Below are positions 14,833 through 24,055 of a stretch of 44,357 bases of DNA, in pieces; positions within the stretch are counted from its first letter, which is position 1; every line of letters begins with the position of its first letter. The position numbers and the translations under genes are program-made. The stretch is taken from contig JANWZI010000021.1 in assembly GCA_025054695.1 (NCBI GenBank), positions 1 through 44,357 of the forward strand, read 5' to 3'. The notes below the pieces were generated by a model. The model did not search any database. It saw nothing but the letters and a program-made list of their open reading frames with translations, and was not told the origin of the DNA. The DNA comes from Myxococcota bacterium. GTDB lineage: Bacteria > Myxococcota_A > Polyangia > Polyangiales > JANWZI01.

Positions 14833-16980
14833 ATGAGCGAGCTTCGGAGTGGTTTGGCAGTCCGTCTCGCGTGGCTCTGGATCCTCGCGAGCTGCGGCGA
14901 GGACCGTCCGCCTCGCGTTCCGCCCGCCGACGCCTCGGTGGATCGTGTGGCTCCGACCGACGCCCCACGGCCCGATCGCGACGGGCCATCACCGGAGGGG
15001 GGTCCCATGGATGGCGACCTCGACGACGGCGGCGGTATTCCCACGTGCCGTTTCGACCCCGCCGCGGACGTGTGGACGCTCGGCGCGGATCCGGGCGGTT
15101 TCCCACAGCGTCCCGGACTCGCGGCCGTCGACGACGGGGCGCTGTTGGCGCTCGTTCGTCCCGCCGAGATGCCCGGCGTCGTCGCGACGGCGCGATTGCA
15201 CCCCACGGCCGCACCCTCCGCCCTTCGCAACATCTCCGGCAGCACCGGAGGCACGGGGAGCGCGGCGCTCGTCCGCACGGCAAGCGCGAGCGTGCTCGCG
15301 ACGTGGATCGACAACGCCCCGGGCCGTTACGAGCTGCACTCGCGCACGCTCGACGTGACCGGCGCGCCGACGGCCACCCCGATCGTGCTCACCGATTCGC
15401 CGGCGCGCGAGGACGCGCCCGCGCTCGCGTGGAGTGGCTCCGGGGGCCTCGTCGCGTGGGTGGAGGCCGACGCCGCCGCGCACCCCCCCCGCCCGAGCCC
15501 CCGCGGCGCGGCCGCCCCCCCGCGAGCCGCGAGCACGGTGGTGACGGGCGACGGGGACCAGCCCACGCTTCCGGTGCTCGTCGCGGCCGCCGACGGATAC
15601 CTGCTCGGGTGGGTCGAGGCCTCGTCGGACGCTCAACACGTCTTGCTCGCGCGGCTCGATGGGCGCGGTCACATCGTCGGAGCACCGCGCCCGATCGAGT
15701 CGGAAGGAGTTCCCGCGGGAACCATCGACATCGCGGTCGGCGACGGCGCGGGCCTGGCCGTCTTCGACGTCGCGATCGACGCGACGCGTGGAGAGGTACG
15801 CGCCCGACCAATCGACCTGAACGGCGTGCCCACCGGAGCCGAGGTCACGCTCACGCCCGGTGAACTGACCGGGCGTGGACCTGGCATCACGGCGTTCTCG
15901 GGGGGCTATGCCGTGGTGTTCCGCGCCTCCGATGCGATGGGGCACCGCATTCGGCTCGTGCTGGTGGATGCCATCGGCACCGTCGTGCAGGCGATGGACC
16001 TGGCGAGCGCGACGCCGGAGGGAGGGGCGGCACGCGTGGTGGTTTCGGGACGCGGAGACCTCTTCGTCGCCTGGACCGACGCAACGGGCGTGGGCGCGAC
16101 CGAAGTGCGCGCGGCGCGCGTGCGCTGCAGCGGGCGACTGCCTGGTCCGCCCGACGGCGGAGTCGACGGGGGAACGATGGACGGCGGCTCGGGAACGATC
16201 GACGCAGGTACGCTCGAGGGCGGCTCGTTCGACGCGGCCTCGTGCCTCGTCGACGGCGCGTTCGACCCGTGCGCGTGTCCGGCCATGCGCACTTGTGCCG
16301 TGGCGGCCGACTGTCCCGGCGGCACGATCTGCGCCTCGGATGGCTGCGGAGAGCGACGCTGCATTCCCGCGGGTCATGGATGCAGCACCGATGCGGACTG
16401 CCCGTCGGGGAGCCGCTGCGTGAGCGGGCCGGACGGTCGGGTGTGCCAGCGCACGTCCGGAGGATGCGCGGACTCGCGCGATTGTCCGCCGGGATTTTCT
16501 TGCGACTCGGGGCGATGCGTCGATCGCCGGATGGAATGCACCGAGCGCGAGTGCCCCCTCGGCTTCTATTGTGAACGCCGGATCGATCTCGGCCAGGCGT
16601 TCTGTCGCCGCGTGCACCGCCCGTGCGCGACGGACGCGGCATGCGAGGTTGCCGGTCGGTGCGTCGATGTGACCGGCGAGGGCCGCCGGCAGTGTCAGCT
16701 GCTGGGTCCATGCGCGACCCACGCCGACTGTCCGGCAGGGCAACTTTGCGGGAGCTACAGCGAGGTCGTCTCGATGTGTGGTCCGTATGGCCCCTGCGCC
16801 CGCACGTCGGACTGCCCCACGGGCCACGAGTGCCTCGACACATGGGGTGACGGCCTCGGTGAGTGCGTCCGGATGGGAGGGACCTGCCGACGTACGGCCG
16901 ATTGCCCCGAGCACCACGTCTGCGGGGCGTGGTCGCTAGGCGAGCCGCCGAGCTGCATCGGCGGCGGCTGGCGACCCTGA
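14833..16980 (+). CDS. Propeller-like lipoprotein with Cys-rich C-terminus (A)
   Basis: This 715-residue lipoprotein has lipobox LASC (Cys21), followed by an Asp/Pro-rich linker. Residues ~70-440 form repeated blocks of the kind G.G.(L/A)VAW.D, each with a V(R/A)..P.D..G.PTG strand, which suggests a beta-propeller. After a DGG-rich linker, residues ~470-715 carry about six Cys-rich units (C.TDADCPSGSRC, CADSRDCPPGFSC, CATHADCPAGQLC, CRRTADCPEHHVC), the Dickkopf-like pattern common in myxobacterial surface proteins. The propeller part is clearly similar to the product at 19293. C-runs of 8 (15483-15490) and 7 (15515-15521) encode a Pro-rich loop absent from that paralogue. It is the first gene of the surface cluster. 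Function unknown. Confidence 0.82.
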   Translation: MSELRSGLAVRLAWLWILASCGEDRPPRVPPADASVDRVAPTDAPRPDRDGPSPEGGPMDGDLDDGGGIPTCRFDPAADVWTLGADPGGFPQRPGLAAVDDGALLALVRPAEMPGVVATARLHPTAAPSALRNISGSTGGTGSAALVRTASASVLATWIDNAPGRYELHSRTLDVTGAPTATPIVLTDSPAREDAPALAWSGSGGLVAWVEADAAAHPPRPSPRGAAAPPRAASTVVTGDGDQPTLPVLVAAADGYLLGWVEASSDAQHVLLARLDGRGHIVGAPRPIESEGVPAGTIDIAVGDGAGLAVFDVAIDATRGEVRARPIDLNGVPTGAEVTLTPGELTGRGPGITAFSGGYAVVFRASDAMGHRIRLVLVDAIGTVVQAMDLASATPEGGAARVVVSGRGDLFVAWTDATGVGATEVRAARVRCSGRLPGPPDGGVDGGTMDGGSGTIDAGTLEGGSFDAASCLVDGAFDPCACPAMRTCAVAADCPGGTICASDGCGERRCIPAGHGCSTDADCPSGSRCVSGPDGRVCQRTSGGCADSRDCPPGFSCDSGRCVDRRMECTERECPLGFYCERRIDLGQAFCRRVHRPCATDAACEVAGRCVDVTGEGRRQCQLLGPCATHADCPAGQLCGSYSEVVSMCGPYGPCARTSDCPTGHECLDTWGDGLGECVRMGGTCRRTADCPEHHVCGAWSLGEPPSCIGGGWRP

Positions 16981-17117
16981 CCCCTTGAACTTGTTGCGTA
17001 GTCGCGCAGCTGCTGCGGAGGCGGATCGCGACGGAGACCGTCGAAAAACCACGTCGAGTCAAGGCCCTCGCGCGGGTCCGACGCTTGCACGCGCACCGAG
17101 AGCGAGGCCGGGAATTC

Positions 17118-17124
17118 GGGAGGT
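17118..17124 (+). promoter_or_regulatory. Strong Shine-Dalgarno site deciding the 17133 start
   Basis: GGGAGGT lies 8 nt before a GTG, so the gene starts at GTG rather than at the later ATG. The site shows this mRNA has a leader, unlike the leaderless starts elsewhere in the window. Confidence 0.6.
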
Positions 17125-17132
17125 AAAGTCAG

Positions 17133-19202
17133 GTGTCCAGAGCTCGTCGAGGGAGTGCGCGCCGTCGACGTCGACGGGTCGCGTTTGCACTCATGGCAGC
17201 CATCGCCGGCCCTGCGTGCATGCAGCAGTCGCCCTCCAGGGCCCCGACCTGGTCGGGGTCGCTCCCTCTGGACCCCTGTCCTCGTCCCGAAGAAGGTTGC
17301 CCCTGCGAGCCGGAGAGCGCTCCCGTTCGCTGCTACCTCCCGGCAGAGGACCGCGGTGACTCGATCCTGTGTGGTCGCGGCACGCGCTACTGCAGGGACG
17401 GCATCTGGTCGGCCTGTGAGGCCATCGAGCGCTACGAGGCCGAGGTCCAACCCGCCCGAGCGGCCCTCGTCACGGGTCCGACTCCGTGCAATGCCTGCAA
17501 TCCGGACTGCGCGATCAGCGTCGATCGGCCCACGAGCGCCGATCTGACCCCCTCGCGTTCGAGCGGCGTCGCCTACGACCCGGCGCGAGGCGGGATCTCG
17601 CTGCCGCCGTCGATGGGCGGCGGACCGTTGACCGACCGCGATGGCGACGGCGTTCCCGACGCCGCCGACGACTTCCCGGACGATCGGACGCGCTGGCATT
17701 CGGCGGGAGGCGGCTACTTCCGCATCCTGCCGTTCGGCGCGCCGCCCGTGTACGACCCGCTCAACTTCACCGCCCGCGTGACGACCGCGGACGTCTACTT
17801 CCTCATGGACACGACGGGCTCGATGGGCGGCGAGATCAGCAATCTCCGCTCGAGCCTCACGTCCGGCACGCTCATCGCCGGCTGCCCTGGCGGCCTCATC
17901 GGTGCGATCCGCTGCACGATCCCCAATGCGTGGTTTGGCGTGGGTCGACACGACGATTATCCCGTCCACCCATATGGAGACGCCGGGTGGGGCGATCGGG
18001 TCTTCCAGCATCTGCTCGACATTCAGCCCGACACGGCCGCGGCGCAGACGGCGGTCAACTCGCTCGGCACGCGCGCCGGATACGACTGGCCCGAATCGCA
18101 GTCCCAGGCACTGTTCGCCGTAGCCACGGGGTCGGGGCTCGGTGGCTATCTTCCCGCGCGCACCGGCTGTCCGGCCGGACGGTGGGGCTATCCGTGCTTC
18201 CGGCCGGACACGATTCCCATCATCATTCTGTTCACCGACGCCCCCTATCACAACGGTCCGAACACCGCGTACAACTACAGCGCGAGCGCACTCGGGTTCA
18301 CGCCGCCCTCGTGGGCCACGGTCGTCTCCGCGCTCAATGCGCGCCGGGTCCGGACCATCGTCGTCGAATCGAGCGGCGGCTATGCGGACGCGCGGGCCAA
18401 TGCACGCGATCTTTGCAACGCGACGGGCTCGGTCGACGCCGCGGGCAATCCCTACGTATTCAGCATTTCCACCGACGGCTCCGGGCTCAGCTCGGCGGTC
18501 GTCACGGCCGTGCAGGCACTGGCCAACGCCACACGCTACGACGTGAGCGCTCGCGCGACCGACAATCCGGCCACGATGATCGACGAACGCCGCTTCGTGC
18601 AGTCCATCACGCCGGTCCGATGGGGCCCCGGCAGTTGCCTCGGAATCGTCGGCAGTACGTTCCGCCAGTGCTCACCGGGAACGCACGTCGAGTTCAGCAT
18701 CGCGTTCCGCAACGACTTCGTGATGCCCATCGCGGTGCCCCAGGTGTTCAACTTCTTCATCGAGGTGCTCCTCGACGGAACTGTGCAGCAGCAAATCCCG
18801 GTCCGGATCGTCGTGCCGCCCGCCGTTTCGACGTATCCGCCTGAGGGTTCCTACTGGCGGGACTACGACGCGACGGCGTTCTGCACGATCCCGCCACAGC
18901 GACCCGACTGGAACGCGCTGCGCTGGGATACGATTCTGCCTGCGGGGACCTCCATTCGTTTCGAAATCCGCACCGCGGACTCGGCCGCCATGCTCTCGAG
19001 TGCCCCGCCCGTCTCGGTAACGCTCCCGCCCGAGCCCGCCGTGGGAAGCGTCGACGTGGGGGCGCTGCTCGTGGGTTCAGGGCAACGCAACTTCTTGCCG
19101 TACCTTCGCGTCACGTCGGTGCTCATGTCGTCGCCCGACCGGCTCTCGGCTCCCGTGTTGCGTGGCTTCGAGCTCGAGTACACTTGCACGACCGCCGAGT
19201 AA
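17133..19202 (+). CDS. VWA-domain modular lipoprotein (B)
   Basis: This is a 689-residue lipoprotein (AGPAC, Cys29, a weak lipobox). Residues ~48-165 are a Cys-rich module (EGCPCEP, CRDGIWSACE, GPTPCNACNPDC, YDPARGGI..GGGP). A thrombospondin-type-3-like calcium loop follows (DRDGDGVPDAADDFPDD, 168-184), then a von Willebrand A domain. Its MIDAS motif is DTTGS (226-230) and it has the strand IPIIILFTDAPYH (~361-373). The last ~150 residues are a beta-rich module beginning YPPEGSYWRDYDATAFC and ending in ..AE. The N- and C-modules recur in the 20681 product. VWA domains with a MIDAS bind metal-dependent protein ligands, so adhesion is plausible. M. xanthus CglB is also a VWA lipoprotein, but no orthology is claimed. 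Confidence 0.88.
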   Translation: MSRARRGSARRRRRRVAFALMAAIAGPACMQQSPSRAPTWSGSLPLDPCPRPEEGCPCEPESAPVRCYLPAEDRGDSILCGRGTRYCRDGIWSACEAIERYEAEVQPARAALVTGPTPCNACNPDCAISVDRPTSADLTPSRSSGVAYDPARGGISLPPSMGGGPLTDRDGDGVPDAADDFPDDRTRWHSAGGGYFRILPFGAPPVYDPLNFTARVTTADVYFLMDTTGSMGGEISNLRSSLTSGTLIAGCPGGLIGAIRCTIPNAWFGVGRHDDYPVHPYGDAGWGDRVFQHLLDIQPDTAAAQTAVNSLGTRAGYDWPESQSQALFAVATGSGLGGYLPARTGCPAGRWGYPCFRPDTIPIIILFTDAPYHNGPNTAYNYSASALGFTPPSWATVVSALNARRVRTIVVESSGGYADARANARDLCNATGSVDAAGNPYVFSISTDGSGLSSAVVTAVQALANATRYDVSARATDNPATMIDERRFVQSITPVRWGPGSCLGIVGSTFRQCSPGTHVEFSIAFRNDFVMPIAVPQVFNFFIEVLLDGTVQQQIPVRIVVPPAVSTYPPEGSYWRDYDATAFCTIPPQRPDWNALRWDTILPAGTSIRFEIRTADSAAMLSSAPPVSVTLPPEPAVGSVDVGALLVGSGQRNFLPYLRVTSVLMSSPDRLSAPVLRGFELEYTCTTAE

Positions 19203-19292
19203 TCAGGGGAGAGTCGGGGAGCGACGAATGGGGTGTGGGGGGATCTCGTCGATCCGTGCTCCGCGGCGCACGCGACGTGACGCAGGGGGCCG

Positions 19293-20684
19293 ATGAGTCG
19301 GTGTGCAACCCACGAGGAGGGACGTGAAACCTCCATACGTCGGGCGGCTCGGCCTCGGGGGACGCCGAATCTCGCGTTCGTCCTCGTAGCGGTCGGCGTC
19401 ACGGGGTGGACAAGCGGATGCGACGAGCGCGAGACGCGACCGGCACCCGTCGTCGATGCGTCCGCGGACAGAAGCGGGGAGCGCGACGCGTCCACCGTGG
19501 ACGACGGGTCGCTCGTCGGGGATGGTCCGCGCACGGACGCCGACGGCACGCCACTACCGCATTGCCCGAGTGAACGGCTGCGCTGGGAAGTCACCGTGAT
19601 CGGCCGCGACTCGAGGTCGGGCAGGGAGCCTTCGCGCATTGCGCTTGCCTCGGCCTTGGAACGCGTGGTGGCCGCGTTCGTCGATGACGTGGACGGCAGC
19701 GCGCGACCGCGCGCCGTGCGCGCCTCTTGGAACGACTGGTTGCCGGAGCGGGTGGATTTGGACGCCGTGCCCCGCGATGCCGTGGCGCTCGACCTCCTGC
19801 GGGTGGAGGGTGGATGGCTCGTTGCGTACGAACGCGGCGAGGGAGGCATCGGCGTGCGGGCGCTCGACGAGAACCTGGGTTCACGGGCCGAGCCGGCCAC
19901 GCTCGCCGAACGGGGAGGCCGTCCGCGACTGGTCGCCCGGCCTACCGGGGCGTGGGTGCTGTGGCAGGACGGCACCCACGTGCATGGTGTCGCGGTGAGC
20001 GCACACGGCGCCCCGATCGGATCGGCGATCCGACTCGCGGAGCTGGTCTCGAGCGATGCGCGTTTCGATGCCACGCGGTTCGCCGAGCCGGACGCGATGT
20101 TTCTTGCGTGGGCGGGCACGCCCGCGGCACGGCGACGGCTCGCAGGCCGGCGGATCGAAGATGACGGTCGCGCCGCTGCGCCGGTCGACGTCGGCGCGAG
20201 CGGCGAAGCGGTCGGAGCCGTCTCGATCGGGGGCCGATCGCACGCGCCAGCGGGTGGGTCACCTGCCTTGCAGGGCGCCGTGGCGTTCGACGTGTCGATC
20301 GACACGATGCGGGCCGTCCGATTCGTCGTCGTGGGCGTGGACGCAAGGCCCGCCCTCTCTGAGATCACCGTCAGTGAGGCCGATGGCTCCCTGCTCGAGC
20401 ACGGTTGGGGCGCATCGATCGCCACCTTCGGCACGGGATACGCGATCGCCTATCGCGCGCGGCCGTTCGACGGAGACCGCGCGCGGACACGTCTCGCCTG
20501 GCTGGACCGCGACGGATGCGAACTGGGACGGGTGAGCGGGCGGAGCACGGTTTGGGTCTCCGACGTCGAGGCATCGGGCCCCACGAGCCTCGTAGCAGCG
20601 GGCGGGACCCTCGTGGTCGGATGGACGGAGCAACTGGACGGCGTGCAAGAGATGCGGCTTGCGCGGGGGAGGTGTGAGCCATGA
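19293..20684 (+). CDS. Propeller-like lipoprotein (A')
   Basis: This 463-residue lipoprotein ends its leader in TSGC (Cys43); Asp and Glu follow the Cys, which in E. coli would favour inner-membrane retention. An acidic linker (~45-90) precedes a repeat region resembling beta-propeller blades: GGWLVAYERGEGGIGVRALD, GAWVLWQDGTHVHGVAVS, GYAIAYRARPFDG, GTLVVGWTEQLDGVQEMRLA. It aligns along its length with the propeller of the 14833 product (AFDVSIDTMRAV versus VFDVAIDATRGE; the last blades are nearly co-linear) but lacks the Cys-rich tail. It begins 90 nt after the VWA gene and its stop overlaps the next ATG (ATGA). No enzyme motif seen. Confidence 0.8.
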   Translation: MSRCATHEEGRETSIRRAARPRGTPNLAFVLVAVGVTGWTSGCDERETRPAPVVDASADRSGERDASTVDDGSLVGDGPRTDADGTPLPHCPSERLRWEVTVIGRDSRSGREPSRIALASALERVVAAFVDDVDGSARPRAVRASWNDWLPERVDLDAVPRDAVALDLLRVEGGWLVAYERGEGGIGVRALDENLGSRAEPATLAERGGRPRLVARPTGAWVLWQDGTHVHGVAVSAHGAPIGSAIRLAELVSSDARFDATRFAEPDAMFLAWAGTPAARRRLAGRRIEDDGRAAAPVDVGASGEAVGAVSIGGRSHAPAGGSPALQGAVAFDVSIDTMRAVRFVVVGVDARPALSEITVSEADGSLLEHGWGASIATFGTGYAIAYRARPFDGDRARTRLAWLDRDGCELGRVSGRSTVWVSDVEASGPTSLVAAGGTLVVGWTEQLDGVQEMRLARGRCEP

Positions 20685-23233
20685 GCGGCCATCCGAGGCG
20701 AACGACACGAAAGAGGGACCTCGCGCGATTCGGCCCCTCGCCGTCTCTCGGCGTACGAGGCGGGGGCCTCTTCGTGACGATGGCGCTGTCGGCGGCGTGC
20801 GCACTACCCGAGGAACCGCCTCAGGGCCGCTCGGTCGACGCGGAGAGTTGTGGGCTGCTGCCCCAGGAAGGCTGCCCGTGCCGAGGGCACCAGACGGCGC
20901 AGTGTCATCTCGAGCCGGTTATGGGCGACGGTTCGGTTCTCTGCTTTTCCGGCGTGCGGCGCTGTGTCGGAGGGCGCTGGTCGGCCTGCGAGGACGTTGT
21001 CGCGCGACCGGCGACCGCGGCCGGCGGCGACGGCGATGTGGGCGGCGCGACGGAGGCTCTGCGCATCGGTCCGCTTCCGTGCAGCGTCTGCAGGCCCGAC
21101 TGCTTCACGAATCTCGACCAGCCCGGTCCCGAAGACCTTCCGGGCAACTCCGAAAACGTCGAGTTCGATCCCGCCCTCGGCGGCGTGCGTCTGATGGGCG
21201 GCGGCCCGATGGTGTGCATGTCGGACTCGTGCCGACGCAACTGGTCGACCGGCACGGGCACGGGCACACCGTGGAGTCCGACGCCGGACAACTCGGAAGG
21301 CGTCGTCGTCGACCCGTCCGATGGGGCGCTCACCCTGGGATTCTCGACGAGCCGCGCGCACGGCGTCTGGATCGCGAGCATGAACGGCGCGACGGTATCG
21401 CGATTCGACCCGGAGACCGGTCGCGAGGTGGCACGCTATCCCTCGGCGCGGCCCGATGCCGTCAATCTGGCTCGTCCGTGGGACGAGGGGTGCAACTGGG
21501 CAAACACGGGAAACTGCCCCTCGCGCACAGCCGTCGACCAGATCTTTGACGCGTACGTGGCCAATCGCGCCTTTGGCAATCAGCCGACCGTGACAAAGTA
21601 CGCGGCTGCGCTCGAGCGCTGCGTCGACCGCAACGCCAATGGCGTGATCGACACGAGCCGCGATCTGAACGGCAACGGCTTCATCGACATGGGCACGGCG
21701 GAGTTCGTCGGCCCCAATGACGAGTGCCTGCTGTGGACCGTGCGTGTCGGCGGATGGAGCGGCGTGGCCCGCGCTCTCGCCATCGGCGTGGCGCCGGCCG
21801 GGGTCGACGTGGGCGACGTCTGGGTCGGCAACTTCAATGAGCAGCGCGCGTATCGGCTCAATCCAACGACGGGTGCGACGACCGGGTCGGTGTCCATCGC
21901 TCCCGTCACGCCGTACGGGGCGGCGGCAGGACCCGACGGGCGCATCTGGTTCACGGGCGGCACCGCGCCGCAGCCGCTCGGAGCCGTCCACCCGGCCACG
22001 ATGACCTACCACCCGGCGGCCGTCGCGCCCAACTACTGGGTCTGGCCCTACGGCATCGCTGTCTGGAGCGATCCCGCAGGGACGCAAACCTACATCTACA
22101 TCGCGGAGTGGGGAGGGCACGGAATTCGCCGCTACAACCCCGCCACGAATACGTGGTTCCGGCGCGATCTGAACACGTGGTGGCCGGGGTATATCTTCTA
22201 CACGGGCGGCCTCGGAGCGGACGAAACACGCCTGTGGTCGAGCCTGTACGGCTTCTATGTCTGGGACGCGTGGTGGGGTTGGCTCTGGTACGGAAGCTGT
22301 CAGTTTTTGAGCTTCCGCCTTCCCGACATCGACGATGCGCGCATCTATGGACCGGCGGGGTGCCCTGCGTGGAACTACCACGGGGCGGGCGTCGGCTTCG
22401 ACGGATCGATCTGGGCCGTCGGGCTCGGTAGCAACAACGTCGTCCGTCTGATGCCGGACCGGACCACGTATCAGGTCAGTCCGCAGGTTCTCGCCACCCC
22501 CTACACGTACTCCGATTTCATCGGCTATGGCCTCAACACCTTCGCCAACCCCCGCGGCCACTACCGCTTCGTCGTCGACTCAACGTGCAACAACTTCCGG
22601 TGGGAGTCGCTCACGTGGCGCGCCACCACGCCCCCCGGAACCAGCGTCGAGATGCGCGTGCGCTCCGCGAACAGCATGGCCGCGCTCGCGGCCCAACCGT
22701 GGCGCGGGCCGTGGACGACGTCGCCAGCGAATCTCCAGGCCGCGCCGGGCCCGGTGCCGGACGGCCGGTTCCTCGAGGTCGAGGTTCGCCTCGCGACGAC
22801 CGACCGCCGCACGACGCCGCGTGTCTACGACGTCGGGGTCACCGGAGGCTGTCCGACGGCAAGCTACCCCCCCTCGGGCAGCTACACGCGGGTCTATGAC
22901 GCCGCCACGGTCTGTCCCGGTGGTCACAGCGGTACGCGCGCCATCTGGGGTGACCTGACCTTCTCGGTCACGACGCCCGCCGGCACGCGCATCGACTGGG
23001 AGATTCGCGGCGCCGATTCGGTCGCGGCCCTCGCCGCAGCGACACCCATCGTGCGCTCCACGCCCCCCACGGGCTCACCCATCGCGCTCGATCCGCTGTT
23101 CGCCGCCGCCATGGGGGGACGCCATCCGTTCGCCGTGTCCATCCGGGCGGTGCTGCATGCGAGCGCGGACCGCACGCAGACGCCCGTGCTGCACTGGTTC
23201 GCGCTCAACTACGTATGTGGACCCGCCGAATGA
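20681..23233 (+). CDS. Propeller-containing modular lipoprotein (B')
   Basis: This 850-residue lipoprotein (SAAC, Cys40) starts with the same Cys-rich module as the VWA protein (EGCPCRG, CVGGRWSACE, GPLPCSVCRPDC, FDPALGGV..GGGP). The centre (~190-620) is a beta-propeller like virginiamycin B lyase/NHL proteins: VWVGNFNEQRAYRLNPTTG, GPDGRIWFTGG, IYIAEWGGHGIRRYNPATN, GFDGSIWAVGLGSNNVVRL. One inserted double EF-like loop is present (D316: DRNANGVIDTSRDLNGNGFID). The C-terminus has two copies of the beta-module found once in the VWA protein. A strong GGAGGTG Shine-Dalgarno site at 20668-20674 and an ATGA overlap set the start; the gene also overlaps the next one. Probably surface-located; role unknown. 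Confidence 0.85.
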   Translation: MSGHPRRTTRKRDLARFGPSPSLGVRGGGLFVTMALSAACALPEEPPQGRSVDAESCGLLPQEGCPCRGHQTAQCHLEPVMGDGSVLCFSGVRRCVGGRWSACEDVVARPATAAGGDGDVGGATEALRIGPLPCSVCRPDCFTNLDQPGPEDLPGNSENVEFDPALGGVRLMGGGPMVCMSDSCRRNWSTGTGTGTPWSPTPDNSEGVVVDPSDGALTLGFSTSRAHGVWIASMNGATVSRFDPETGREVARYPSARPDAVNLARPWDEGCNWANTGNCPSRTAVDQIFDAYVANRAFGNQPTVTKYAAALERCVDRNANGVIDTSRDLNGNGFIDMGTAEFVGPNDECLLWTVRVGGWSGVARALAIGVAPAGVDVGDVWVGNFNEQRAYRLNPTTGATTGSVSIAPVTPYGAAAGPDGRIWFTGGTAPQPLGAVHPATMTYHPAAVAPNYWVWPYGIAVWSDPAGTQTYIYIAEWGGHGIRRYNPATNTWFRRDLNTWWPGYIFYTGGLGADETRLWSSLYGFYVWDAWWGWLWYGSCQFLSFRLPDIDDARIYGPAGCPAWNYHGAGVGFDGSIWAVGLGSNNVVRLMPDRTTYQVSPQVLATPYTYSDFIGYGLNTFANPRGHYRFVVDSTCNNFRWESLTWRATTPPGTSVEMRVRSANSMAALAAQPWRGPWTTSPANLQAAPGPVPDGRFLEVEVRLATTDRRTTPRVYDVGVTGGCPTASYPPSGSYTRVYDAATVCPGGHSGTRAIWGDLTFSVTTPAGTRIDWEIRGADSVAALAAATPIVRSTPPTGSPIALDPLFAAAMGGRHPFAVSIRAVLHASADRTQTPVLHWFALNYVCGPAE

Positions 23234-24054
23234 CACGCGAACGACGCGACGAGATCGGCGGCTCCTCGCGTAGCCTCCGTGGCGGGCCCAGCGCCGGCGT
23301 CCTGCTGACATGGTTCGCCGTCGTTGGAATCGGCGCAGGTGTCCCCGTAAGCGCCGCCCCCGCGCAACCACCGGCATCGGGACCACCGCTCGGCGGCTAT
23401 GCATCCACTGCGTCGACCGACGAGCCGAACGAGGCGCCGCTCGTCGTCTCCCCACATCGCCACGACGCGTCGCTCGATGCGATCGAGCGGATGCGGCGTC
23501 GGGCCGTCGTCGCCCGCGTGGGCCCCGTCTCCATCACGCTGGGCGAGCTGGAGGACCGCATCGCACGCAGCAGCCTCGACGACTACCGACGGCTCGGCTT
23601 TGCGCGCCTGGCGCGCCAGGTTCTCGGAGAACTGGCGCGCGAGGTCGCGCTCGCGCTCCGGGCCGAGTCGCTCGGGTTGTCCGCGCATGCCGAGGTTCGA
23701 GGGGCGGAGCGCGACGCCCTGGTCGCCCGCCTGCGAGCCGAACACGCCGCCGAGTCAAGCCGTGATCCCGAAGGTCCCATCCGCGATCTGGTCGCACGGC
23801 TGCGCGCGGAGCATTTGAGGGAGCTGATTCCAGCGCCGCTCTACGACGCCGTCTTGCCACTACCTTGGAATGAACGGCGCGAAGTCGTCGGCCCCCGACT
23901 TCGCCCGGACGATTCGGCGCTGGCCCCGGAGCCGATGTCTGGACCCGTGCACGTTCATGCGCCTCGAGAACGTTCGGGCCCACGTCCGCCGCCGCCGCGA
24001 GAGGTTCCCCGAGATCCGCCCCCCGGGCCTCCTCGGCCGTTGCCGGAGCGCTGA
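23230..24054 (+). CDS. Exported SurA-N-like chaperone protein
   Basis: This 274-residue protein has a signal-peptide-like segment (VLLTWFAVVGIGAGVPVSA). Residues ~85-185 form helices in the order of the SurA N-terminal/parvulin-associated chaperone domain: VVARVGPVSITLGELEDRIA, then LARQVLGELAREVALALRAESLGL. There is no recognisable PPIase domain. The last ~50 residues are His/Pro/Arg-rich (VHVHAPRERSGPRPPPP). It overlaps the preceding stop (ATGA) and lies 1 nt before a PpiC-type lipoprotein gene. I infer a periplasmic folding helper for the neighbouring large lipoproteins. The match is moderate; homology rests on the helix pattern. Confidence 0.65.
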   Translation: MTRERRDEIGGSSRSLRGGPSAGVLLTWFAVVGIGAGVPVSAAPAQPPASGPPLGGYASTASTDEPNEAPLVVSPHRHDASLDAIERMRRRAVVARVGPVSITLGELEDRIARSSLDDYRRLGFARLARQVLGELAREVALALRAESLGLSAHAEVRGAERDALVARLRAEHAAESSRDPEGPIRDLVARLRAEHLRELIPAPLYDAVLPLPWNERREVVGPRLRPDDSALAPEPMSGPVHVHAPRERSGPRPPPPREVPRDPPPGPPRPLPER

Positions 24055-24055
24055 G

